NCBI GenBank assembly: GCA_016217735.1
Contig: JACRGQ010000040.1
Coordinates: 1-41,210 of the forward strand
Length of the DNA: 41,210 nucleotides
From: Nitrospinota bacterium
GTDB lineage: Bacteria > Nitrospinota_A > UBA7883 > JACRGQ01
Direction of reading: 5' to 3'
Part shown: positions 22,873-29,986 of the stretch, one piece after another
Numbering within the stretch: the stretch's first letter is position 1
Layout: each line of letters starts with the position of its first letter
The notes under the pieces: generated by a model
What the model was told of the DNA's origin: nothing
Database searches by the model: none
Seen by the model: the letters and a program-made list of their open reading frames with translations, nothing else
Translations under genes and position numbers: made by a program

Positions 22873-23619
22873 ATGCTTGAAATAAAAGAATTGCGCGCGG
22901 GATTCGGCGAAGCCGAGATCCTCAAGGGAATATCGCTCACGGTGAAGCCGGGGGAAATCCACGGCATCATGGGGCCGAACGGCCACGGCAAAAGCACCAT
23001 GAGTAAAATCCTTATCGGCCACCCCGCCTATGCCGTCACCGGCGGCGGCGTCACCTTTAACGGCAAGAACCTGCTGGAGATGACGCCGGAAAAGCGGGCG
23101 CTGGAGGGGATGTTCCTCGCCTACCAGTACCCGGTGGAAATCCCCGGCGTGAACAACGCCGAGTTCCTCCGCATGGCCTACAACGAAAAGCGCAAGCACG
23201 AAAAGCTGGAGCCGGTCGACCCGCTGGACTTCGACGAGCTGCTGAACGCCAAGATGAAGTTCCTCAGCATGGACAGCCGCTTCAAGGAACGGAGCGTGAA
23301 CGAAGGCTTCTCCGGCGGCGAAAAGAAAAAGAACGAAATCCTCCAGATGGCCCTGCTGGAACCGAAGGTGGCGATACTGGACGAAATAGACTCCGGCCTC
23401 GACATCGACGCGCTGAAAGTAGTGGCCGAAGGGGTGAACAAGCTGGCCGGGCCGGGCAACAGCCTGCTGGTCATCACCCACTACCCCCGCATATTGCAGT
23501 ACATCAAGCCGCACCATGTGCATGTGCTGATCCGGGGAAAGATCGTCCGCTCCGGCGGCATGGACTTGGCCGAAGAACTGGAACAGACCGGCTACGACAG
23601 CTACCTGAAAGAGAAATAA
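22873..23619 (+). CDS. sufC: Suf ATPase SufC
   Basis: ABC-type ATPase that drives conformational change of SufB-SufD. 248 residues, with Walker A GPNGHGKST, Q-loop region LAYQYPVEIPGV, the SufC-type signature FSGGEKKKNE, Walker B VAILDEIDSGLDIDAL and the H-loop VITHYPR. The ATG at 22873 begins the conserved MLEIKELRAGF. Two ATGs upstream (22843, 22855) overlap the DUF2283 gene and would add residues not seen in the family. The gap to sufD is one base. Confidence 0.96.
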   Translation: MLEIKELRAGFGEAEILKGISLTVKPGEIHGIMGPNGHGKSTMSKILIGHPAYAVTGGGVTFNGKNLLEMTPEKRALEGMFLAYQYPVEIPGVNNAEFLRMAYNEKRKHEKLEPVDPLDFDELLNAKMKFLSMDSRFKERSVNEGFSGGEKKKNEILQMALLEPKVAILDEIDSGLDIDALKVVAEGVNKLAGPGNSLLVITHYPRILQYIKPHHVHVLIRGKIVRSGGMDLAEELEQTGYDSYLKEK

Positions 23620-23620
23620 G

Positions 23621-24934
23621 ATGGCTCCCGGAGAACCGATAGTCAAAGACTCCCCTTTCTTCGCGGCGCTGGACCGCTTCGCCCAGAAAACGGAGTTCCG
23701 CGCGGTGAACGAGGCGGCGCTGGCGCGGATCATGGAACTCGGGGGGCTGCCGGGGCGCAAGCATGAGATGTTCACCTTTGCCAACGTCCGCCCGCACATC
23801 GACCTCCCGTTCCAGCCGAAGTTCGGCGTGGAGGGGCTTTCCCCCGCCGCCGTGCGGAAGCTGGTCTACCACGGCTGCGAAAAATCGTTCCTCGTCATCG
23901 CCGACGGCGTCTATTATCCGGGGCTTTCCGACATCAGCGCGGTGCGCGAAGAACTGACCGCCCGCCCGCTGGCGGATGCGATGGCCGATGCGGGTGCGCG
24001 CCTGCGCGACGCGGCCGCCGCCGAAAACGACATCACCGCCGCGATGAACGGCGCGTTTTGCTCCAGCGGCCTCGCCATCGGCGTCAAAGCGGGGGCGAAA
24101 CTCTCCGCGCCGCTGCAAATCATCGTCTACTCCACATCCGCGAAAGAGCGGCTGAACGCAACCTTCCCCGCCGTCACCCTCGACCTGGGTGAAGGGGCCA
24201 AAGCGGTCGTCATCGTGAAATCGGCCGGCGATGCGGGTGCGTACCTCTGCAACGCGCTTTTCGACCTGCAGCTCGGCATTGCCGCCACGCTCGACTGGGC
24301 CTACATCCAGTCCGACGACACGGCGGCGGTGCATCTTGCCAAAACCCGCCTGGCCGCCAAAAAATACGGCCGCTTCAACGGCGTCATCGCCTCCAAAGGG
24401 GGCAAGATGATGCGGCACCACAGCGAATGCCGCCTGCAGGGGGAAGGGGCGGAACTTTCCCTTTCGGGCGTCGCGATCCTTGAGAAGAAGGAAGAGGCTC
24501 ACCATTATGTGCGGGTACACCACGAGGCCCCCCGCTGCCAAAGCCGCCAGCATTTTAAAAACATCCTGCACGACGCCGGGCACAGCAGCGTGGATACCTG
24601 CGTAACCGTGCATCCCGGCGCGCAACTCACGGACAGCAACCAACTGGTGAACAACCTGATGCTCTCGCCGGACGCCGTGGCCGATAACAAGCCGTGGCTT
24701 TCCATCTATGCCGACGACGTGAAATGCACGCACGGGGCCACCGTCGGCAAGATCGACGAGGATCAGATTTTCTACCTCAAGAGCCGCGGCATCGCGGAGG
24801 CGCGGGCGCGCGCGCTGCTCACCACCAGCTTCGCCCAGAGCGTTATCGGGGCCATCCCGCAAGAGGACGCCGCCCTCGACGCGCGCGACATGCTCATCGG
24901 CAAACTGGAAGCAAAAGGATTTGGAGTCAACTGA
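23621..24934 (+). CDS. sufD: Fe-S assembly protein SufD
   Basis: SufD pairs with SufB on the SufC dimer and is needed for iron entry. 437 residues, with a variable N-terminal helical part (RKHEMFTFANVRPH at about 45-58) and the conserved beta-helix core, including KKYGRFNGVIASKGGKM, HHYVRVHHEAPRCQSRQHFK and the C-terminal CTHGATVGKIDEDQIFYLKS, where the conserved Cys-x-His of SufD is found. Spacing to sufC (1 bp) and sufS (1 bp) shows tight coupling. Confidence 0.95.
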   Translation: MAPGEPIVKDSPFFAALDRFAQKTEFRAVNEAALARIMELGGLPGRKHEMFTFANVRPHIDLPFQPKFGVEGLSPAAVRKLVYHGCEKSFLVIADGVYYPGLSDISAVREELTARPLADAMADAGARLRDAAAAENDITAAMNGAFCSSGLAIGVKAGAKLSAPLQIIVYSTSAKERLNATFPAVTLDLGEGAKAVVIVKSAGDAGAYLCNALFDLQLGIAATLDWAYIQSDDTAAVHLAKTRLAAKKYGRFNGVIASKGGKMMRHHSECRLQGEGAELSLSGVAILEKKEEAHHYVRVHHEAPRCQSRQHFKNILHDAGHSSVDTCVTVHPGAQLTDSNQLVNNLMLSPDAVADNKPWLSIYADDVKCTHGATVGKIDEDQIFYLKSRGIAEARARALLTTSFAQSVIGAIPQEDAALDARDMLIGKLEAKGFGVN

Positions 24935-24935
24935 C

Positions 24936-26159
24936 ATGACCGATTTTAACGTGGAAAAAATCCGGGCCGATTTCCCGATGCTCGCCGCGCTGGAGGGGGA
25001 CAAACCGCTGGTCTACCTCGATAACGCCGCCACCACCCAAAAACCGTGGGTGGTCATAAACCGGATACGCGATTTCGACAGCAAGGAATACGCCACCGTC
25101 CGGCGCGGCAGCTATCGCTTGGGCGAGCGCGCCACCGACAGTTTTGAACAGACGCGGAAAAAGGTGCAGAAGTTCATCAATGCCGCCGACCCGCGCGAAA
25201 TCATCTTCACCAGCGGCGCAACGCAGTCGATCAACCTCGCCGCGTACAGCTTTGGAAAAAAGTTTATCGGCGCCGGCGATGAGATTATCGTCACCCAGAT
25301 GGAGCACCACGCCAACTTCGTGCCGTGGCAACTCCTCTGCCAGGAAAAGGGGGCGGTGCTCCGCGTCGCCCCGATTACCGACAGCGGCGAAATCATCATG
25401 GAAGAGTTCGCCAAACTCCTCGGCCCCAAAACAAAGCTGGTGGCCGTGACCATGTGCTCCAACGTGCTGGGGACGGTGAACCCCGTGAAAGAGATTTGCA
25501 AAATGGCGCACGGCGCGGGCGTAAAAGTTTTGGTGGACGGCGCACAGAGCACCCCGCATATGGCTATCGACGTGCGCGGCATCGACTGCGATTTCTACGC
25601 ATTCTCCGGTCACAAAATGTACGGCCCCAGCGGCGTCGGCGTTCTCTATGGAAAATACGAACTGCTGGATGCGCTGCCCCCATATGTTTTGGGCGGCGAC
25701 ATGATTAATGCCGTCAGCATCGAAAAAACCACGTTTTCCAAGCCGCCGGGCCGGTTCGAGGCGGGCACCCCCGCCATCTCGCAGGTGATCGGCCTCGGCG
25801 CGGCGGTGGATTACCTCACCGGCATCGGCATGAATAACATCGCGGCGTATGAACACGAGTTGCTGGAATACGGCACCGCTGTTCTTTCAAAGGTGCCGGG
25901 ACTCCGCATCATCGGCACCGCGCCGCGCAAGGGGGCGATCATCTCTTTCACGATGGATGCGGCGCATCCGCACGACATCGTCACCATCATCGACCACGAA
26001 GGGGTCTGCGTACGGGGCGGCCACCACTGCGCCCAGCCGCTCATGGCCCGCTACGGCGTGCCCGCCACCAGCCGCGCCTCGCTGGCCTTCTATAATACGA
26101 AGCAGGAGATAGACCACTTGGCCAAAGCCCTGCAAAAAGTGCTGGAGGTTTTCGCGTAA
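24936..26159 (+). CDS. sufS: Cysteine desulfurase SufS
   Basis: PLP enzyme that takes sulfur from cysteine for cluster assembly. 407 residues, group II desulfurase, with YLDNAATTQKP at the N-terminus, TQMEHHANFVPW, the PLP-lysine motif YAFSGHKMYGP (Lys of SGHK) and the active-site cysteine segment RGGHHCAQPLM. The ATG at 24936 follows GGAG by nine bases and lies one base after the sufD stop. It overlaps sufU by one base (TAATG), as expected for a SufS-SufU pair. Confidence 0.96.
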   Translation: MTDFNVEKIRADFPMLAALEGDKPLVYLDNAATTQKPWVVINRIRDFDSKEYATVRRGSYRLGERATDSFEQTRKKVQKFINAADPREIIFTSGATQSINLAAYSFGKKFIGAGDEIIVTQMEHHANFVPWQLLCQEKGAVLRVAPITDSGEIIMEEFAKLLGPKTKLVAVTMCSNVLGTVNPVKEICKMAHGAGVKVLVDGAQSTPHMAIDVRGIDCDFYAFSGHKMYGPSGVGVLYGKYELLDALPPYVLGGDMINAVSIEKTTFSKPPGRFEAGTPAISQVIGLGAAVDYLTGIGMNNIAAYEHELLEYGTAVLSKVPGLRIIGTAPRKGAIISFTMDAAHPHDIVTIIDHEGVCVRGGHHCAQPLMARYGVPATSRASLAFYNTKQEIDHLAKALQKVLEVFA

Positions 26160-26611
26160 TGTCGTACCAAAGCGAGCTGTACCAACAGGTCATCCTCGAC
26201 CACAACAAGAACCCGCGCAACTTCAGGGAAATCGGCGATACCGCCCACTCCTGCAACGGGCACAACCCGCTCTGCGGCGACAAGATAAACATCTACCTGA
26301 AGATCACGCCGGGCGATGTGATAGAGGATGTGTCGTTCACCGGCTCCGGCTGCGCCATCAGCAAGGCGAGCGCCAGCCTGATGACCACTTTCTTAAAAGG
26401 GAAAACCGCCGCCGAAGCAAAGGTGGTGTTCGACGAGTTCCACAAGATGGTGCTGGGCGACCTCGACCCCGCCACGCAGGAACACCACCTCGGCAAGCTG
26501 ACGATCTTTCAGGGGGTGCGTGAATTCTCCTCGCGCATCAAATGCGCCAGCCTCGCGTGGCACACGCTCATCTGCGCCATCGACAAAACCGGCGAAACCA
26601 CGATGGAGTAA
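26159..26611 (+). CDS. sufU: SufU-type sulfur acceptor for SufS
   Basis: 150 residues. The first cysteine motif is NPLCGDKI, followed by GSGCAISKASASLM and IKCASLAW, giving the three Cys plus Asp that bind zinc in SufU. A ~20-residue insertion between the second and third Cys (GKTAAEAKVVFDEFHKM) separates SufU from IscU. Known SufU accepts sulfur from SufS by zinc-ligand exchange. SufE is absent from the operon, consistent with SufU taking that role. Confidence 0.93.
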   Translation: MSYQSELYQQVILDHNKNPRNFREIGDTAHSCNGHNPLCGDKINIYLKITPGDVIEDVSFTGSGCAISKASASLMTTFLKGKTAAEAKVVFDEFHKMVLGDLDPATQEHHLGKLTIFQGVREFSSRIKCASLAWHTLICAIDKTGETTME

Positions 26612-26632
26612 AGACTCCATTATCCCATTCTT

Positions 26633-26707
26633 GTCATCCTGAGCCACGGGCGAAGGATATCTTTCCGGAAAGAGATTCTTCAGTCGCAGATGCTCCTTCA
26701 GAATGAC
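26633..26707. repeat. Intergenic palindromic repeat after sufU
   Basis: GTCATCCTGA (26633-26642) and TCAGAATGAC (26698-26707) are inverted arms with one mismatch. Between them is the perfect 12-bp palindrome CTTTCCGGAAAG (26661-26672). The outer motif with a nearby GAAGGAT resembles the GTCATTCTGAGC..GAAGAATCT intergenic repeats seen in many bacterial genomes; that likeness is from memory. It sits between the convergent ends of sufU and the epimerase gene and could also fold as a bidirectional 3' structure. Confidence 0.55.
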
Positions 26708-26725
26708 ATGCTAATAAAGCCGGGC

Positions 26726-27778
26726 CTACCTGAAGAGGGAAAGGTTTTCGGAAACCCAGCGGGAGAGGCGTTCGACGCCCTCCTTCGCGGAGACCTTCGG
26801 CCGCCAGCCGAGGCCGCGTTGCGCTTTGCGGATATCGCTGATGAATACCGGCTGGTCGCCGGGACGGGTTTTAGCGAACTTGAGCGGAATTTTCTTCCCC
26901 AACGATTTTTCCAGATAGCCGAGCAGTTCCAAAAGGCTCATCGTGTTGCGCGGCCCGCCGCCGATGTTATACGCCTTGCCGGCCGCGGCTTTCCTCTTCT
27001 TGAACGCGGCCTCATAGACATCCAGCAGGTCGTCGATGAACAGCATGTCGCGCACCTGTTTGCCGTCGCCGTAGATGGTGATCTTCTTCCCCAGGTGCGC
27101 GGCGATGGTGAACCACGCCACCCACCCCTGATCCTCCACGCCGAACTGGCGGTAGCCGTAGATGCACGATTGCCGCAACGTCACCCCTTGCAGGCCGTAA
27201 ATGCGGTGATAGTCCATCACATACTGGTCGGCCGTCCCTTTGGAACAGCCGTAGGGTGAATGAAAGTCGAGCTGCATCGTCTCCGGCACGCCATGCTTGA
27301 AATCGCGGTATGCGTAGCGTCCGCCGCGCTCCACCACCGGGACACGCTCCATGCCGCCATACACCTTGTTGGTGCTGGCGTAGATAAGGAACGGCGATGT
27401 ACCACGCCGCGACGGCGACAGCCCGCATGCTTTGCGGATAGCTTCCAGCACGTTGAACGCGCCCAGCGCGTTGGTCTCGAAATCCGTGCGCGGATCCGCG
27501 ACCGAGGTGGTTACGGCCACCTGCCCGGCGAGATGCAATGCCAGCGCCGCATCGGCGTATTTGGAAAAAATGCGGTCCATCGCGGCGGCGCGGCGGACAT
27601 CCTCTTTCAAAAACACGAGGTCGCCGTTTTTGGCGCGGAGCCACGCGAGGTTGCGCCGCGCCCCTTTGCGCGCGCAGTTATCGATAATGACAACGCGCCA
27701 CCCTTTTTCCAAAAAACGGGCGGCGGCGTTGCAGCCGATGAATCCCGCCCCTCCGGTGATGACGGCGGTAGTGCTCAT
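26726..27778 (-). CDS. CDP-paratose 2-epimerase-like SDR (RfbE type)
   Basis: 350-residue extended SDR with the N-terminal NAD motif GGAGFIGCNAA and the catalytic set STNKVYG...YGCSKG (Tyr and Lys of YxxxK). The blocks HSPYGCSKGTADQYVMDYHR and RQSCIYGYRQFGVEDQGW are close to those of tyvelose epimerase (CDP-paratose 2-epimerase). It would act on a nucleotide sugar for O-antigen or another surface glycan. It overlaps the upstream epimerase by four bases (ATGA), so the two form an operon. No glycosyltransferases lie in the window, so the final product is unknown. Confidence 0.85.
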   Translation of the reverse strand: MSTTAVITGGAGFIGCNAAARFLEKGWRVVIIDNCARKGARRNLAWLRAKNGDLVFLKEDVRRAAAMDRIFSKYADAALALHLAGQVAVTTSVADPRTDFETNALGAFNVLEAIRKACGLSPSRRGTSPFLIYASTNKVYGGMERVPVVERGGRYAYRDFKHGVPETMQLDFHSPYGCSKGTADQYVMDYHRIYGLQGVTLRQSCIYGYRQFGVEDQGWVAWFTIAAHLGKKITIYGDGKQVRDMLFIDDLLDVYEAAFKKRKAAAGKAYNIGGGPRNTMSLLELLGYLEKSLGKKIPLKFAKTRPGDQPVFISDIRKAQRGLGWRPKVSAKEGVERLSRWVSENLSLFR

Positions 27779-28890
27779 GCCAATCCCCTGTCCGCCAGTT
27801 CTTTCGCGGCGAGGTCGAATTTATCGCTGGCTTCCGCCGTGCGGGCCCACTCGATGAGCCGCCACATCCCCTCCTCAAAGCCGACGGCGGGAACATAACC
27901 GAGCAGCTCCCGCGCGCGGGCGAGATCGGCAAAGCAGTGGCGGATGTCCCCTTTGCGGAACGTGCCGGTGATGTGCGGGGCGATATCGGGGCGGCCGTGC
28001 AGGCGGGCCAGCGTTTCGGCCACCGCGCGTACCGGCGTTGGGACGCCGCCGCCGATATTGACCGCATGGTAATCGGCGCCGCTCTTCTCCAGCGCCAGCA
28101 GGTTGGCCGCCACCACGTCGGCCACCGATACGAAGTCGCGCGTCTGCCCGCCGTCTTCGTACACCACCGGGGCCTTGCCGCACTTGATGCGGGTCATGAA
28201 GATGGCGGCCACGCCGGTATAGGGGTTGGAAAGCGATTGGCGCGGCCCGTAAACATTGAAGTAGCGCAGCGCCACGGCCGGAATGCCGTAGGTGAGGCCG
28301 ATATTGAGCACGATCTCTTCCTGCGTCATCTTGGTGACAGCGTAGATGGAGTTGGGGGTGCGGCGGGCATCTTCGCGCGTGGCGGCGGCGGTCAGCCGTT
28401 CGCCGCACCGCGGGCAATAATTGTTCCAGTCGCCTTTTTCCAGATCGGCGGTGCGGCGCATGGCTCCTTTCACGGTGCCGCAACGGGGGCAGGCATACTC
28501 CCCTTCCCCGTAGCCGCTCATGCTGGAGGCGACCACCACCTTGCGCACGGCGTGGGGTTCGTTGGCGAGGATGTCCATCAGCACGGCGGTTCCCCGCGCG
28601 TTCACGTCGGCGAAATATTCCACCTTGTACTGCGATTGCCCCACCCCGAGGGCGGCGGCATGGTGGAACACCGCCTCAACGCCGGCCAGCGCCTTTTTCA
28701 TGGCGGCGCGGTCGCGCACATCCCCTTTGATAAATTCCGCGTGCTGGTTCAGATAGGACGGCGGGTTCCCGCCGGGATGCACCTGCGGGTCGAGACTGTC
28801 CAGAATGCGTACCGCATGGCCGCGCGAAACCAGCGCGTCGGCCAAATGGGAGCCTATAAATCCGGCGCCGCCGGTAACAAGTATGTTCAT
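27775..28890 (-). CDS. Sugar-nucleotide epimerase with Zn-ribbon insert, dTDP-rhamnose 4-epimerase-like
   Basis: 371-residue extended SDR: GGAGFIGSHLAD at the N-terminus, VVASSMSGYGEG, then the catalytic SIYAVTKMTQEE (YxxxK). Between the catalytic Ser and Tyr regions there is an insert of about 50 residues with two CPRCG knuckles (about residues 132 and 155), forming a likely zinc ribbon. This insert is known from the dTDP-L-rhamnose 4-epimerase (WbiB) type, so I favour that activity or a close relative. It is first in a two-gene operon with the RfbE-like gene. Confidence 0.85.
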   Translation of the reverse strand: MNILVTGGAGFIGSHLADALVSRGHAVRILDSLDPQVHPGGNPPSYLNQHAEFIKGDVRDRAAMKKALAGVEAVFHHAAALGVGQSQYKVEYFADVNARGTAVLMDILANEPHAVRKVVVASSMSGYGEGEYACPRCGTVKGAMRRTADLEKGDWNNYCPRCGERLTAAATREDARRTPNSIYAVTKMTQEEIVLNIGLTYGIPAVALRYFNVYGPRQSLSNPYTGVAAIFMTRIKCGKAPVVYEDGGQTRDFVSVADVVAANLLALEKSGADYHAVNIGGGVPTPVRAVAETLARLHGRPDIAPHITGTFRKGDIRHCFADLARARELLGYVPAVGFEEGMWRLIEWARTAEASDKFDLAAKELADRGLA

Positions 28891-28942
28891 CCGTGTTATC
28901 TCTGCGAAGAATTACGCTTACTGGTTAACGGCCAACCGCCAG

Positions 28943-28983
28943 AAAAACTTGAGCGCCCCCCTCAGGCTTATTTGCCGGCTCAA
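28943..28983 (-). terminator. Probable terminator after the 28998-29852 gene
   Basis: On the minus strand TTGAGC (28983-28978) and GCTCAA (28954-28949) are perfect arms around a GC-rich interior that can pair further. The stem is followed by GTTTTTCT. It would end transcription of the barrel-type gene before the epimerase operon. Confidence 0.45.
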
Positions 28984-28997
28984 CTGAAAAGAGGCGG

Positions 28998-29852
28998 CTA
29001 GAACGAATACCCCGCCTTAAGGGTCATCACTTCCATCCGGCTTTCCGGTTGCACTATCGCACCGGCGGAAACGCCGCCGGCGGTATAGGTCACGGGATCC
29101 GATTCCTTGAACCGGTAGCTGTCGAATTCGAGCGTGACGCTCCACGGATTGTTGAAACGCCAGCCGACGGATGCGTAATAACTGATGTCCGCCTTCGGAT
29201 GCAGCACCGGGTCGTCATCCGCGCCGAGGGCTTTGAAGCCGACTATTTCATTCAGATACAGGGGATACTTAAAGCCGGCGGCGGCTTCCAGCCCGCTTTT
29301 TGCCGGCAACATCGCAATCCCCGCGCGGAGGAAACCGATGGTGTAATTCTCCTTATAGCCCGCCACGCCGCCGTCCTTCTTGATGTCGCGCGTCCAGAAA
29401 TCCACCCCCAGCCCCGCGACCAGATCAAGGTAATGCCGGTCCGCATCGCCCGGTTGTATGCTGGAATCAAGCCGGTAATGCAGCAACGCCTCATTGAGCA
29501 TCCCCTGGTAACCGGTCGTGGTGGAAAATGGCGAACACTGTCCGCTCGCGCTGCAAGCGCGGCCATTATAGGTGACATCGCCGGAATACAGCTTGCCGTT
29601 ATAGCCCAGCAACAGCCCGGACCGGCCGTCCCGCAGCCAGGTAAAACCGGCCACATAGCGCGGCCCGCTTTCGTCCAGCATTTTCACGCCGCCGCTGTAT
29701 TCACCCCAGCTGAACCGTTCAACGCCGGCGGTGACCCGCATTTCCGCGGCGGCTGTTTCCGGCGCGGCGCACCACAAAGCGGCGCACACGGCGGACAGCG
29801 CGAGCACACGGCCACAAAAGCGGTAAACTCCGTTATTGTTTTTAAACTTCAT
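28998..29852 (-). CDS. Exported beta-barrel protein of unknown function
   Basis: 284 residues with a signal peptide (LSAVCAALWCAAPETAAAE) and alternating amphipathic strands (VTAGVERFSWGEYSGG, ADISYYASVGWRFNNPW, SVTLEFDSYRF). The chain ends in TLKAGYSF, a C-terminal Phe beta-signal of outer-membrane proteins. Two cysteines lie in a loop (RACSASGQCS). I recognise no specific family. The start is the ATG at 29852 because six Gs lie about seven bases upstream on the minus strand. A start at 29897 would lack that. It appears to be a single-gene unit with a terminator downstream. Confidence 0.72.
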   Translation of the reverse strand: MKFKNNNGVYRFCGRVLALSAVCAALWCAAPETAAAEMRVTAGVERFSWGEYSGGVKMLDESGPRYVAGFTWLRDGRSGLLLGYNGKLYSGDVTYNGRACSASGQCSPFSTTTGYQGMLNEALLHYRLDSSIQPGDADRHYLDLVAGLGVDFWTRDIKKDGGVAGYKENYTIGFLRAGIAMLPAKSGLEAAAGFKYPLYLNEIVGFKALGADDDPVLHPKADISYYASVGWRFNNPWSVTLEFDSYRFKESDPVTYTAGGVSAGAIVQPESRMEVMTLKAGYSF

Positions 29853-29921
29853 CGAATGTCCCCCCTTGCCCCGCGCCGCATCGGCGAAACCGTGCATAAT
29901 ATTCCGGCAAAAAACCGCCCC

Positions 29922-29937
29922 GAATCAAGACTGATTC
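29922..29937. promoter_or_regulatory. Small palindrome upstream of the barrel gene
   Basis: GAATCA-AGAC-TGATTC is a perfect 6-bp inverted repeat with a 4-bp spacer. It lies 70 bp upstream of the ATG at 29852 and about 20 bp upstream of a TATTAT (minus strand, about 29899) that may be a -10 box. It may be an operator for that gene; no matching regulator is known here. Confidence 0.3.
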
Positions 29938-29986
29938 TACTACAGACTCCCCCTTTATTGAACTATTTTAGGTCTAGGCGCAATCT

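Noticed and set aside
27875-28483. Second open frame within the Zn-ribbon epimerase
   Set aside because: It is on the same strand but out of frame, with an Arg/His-rich translation, while the epimerase frame has full SDR motifs.
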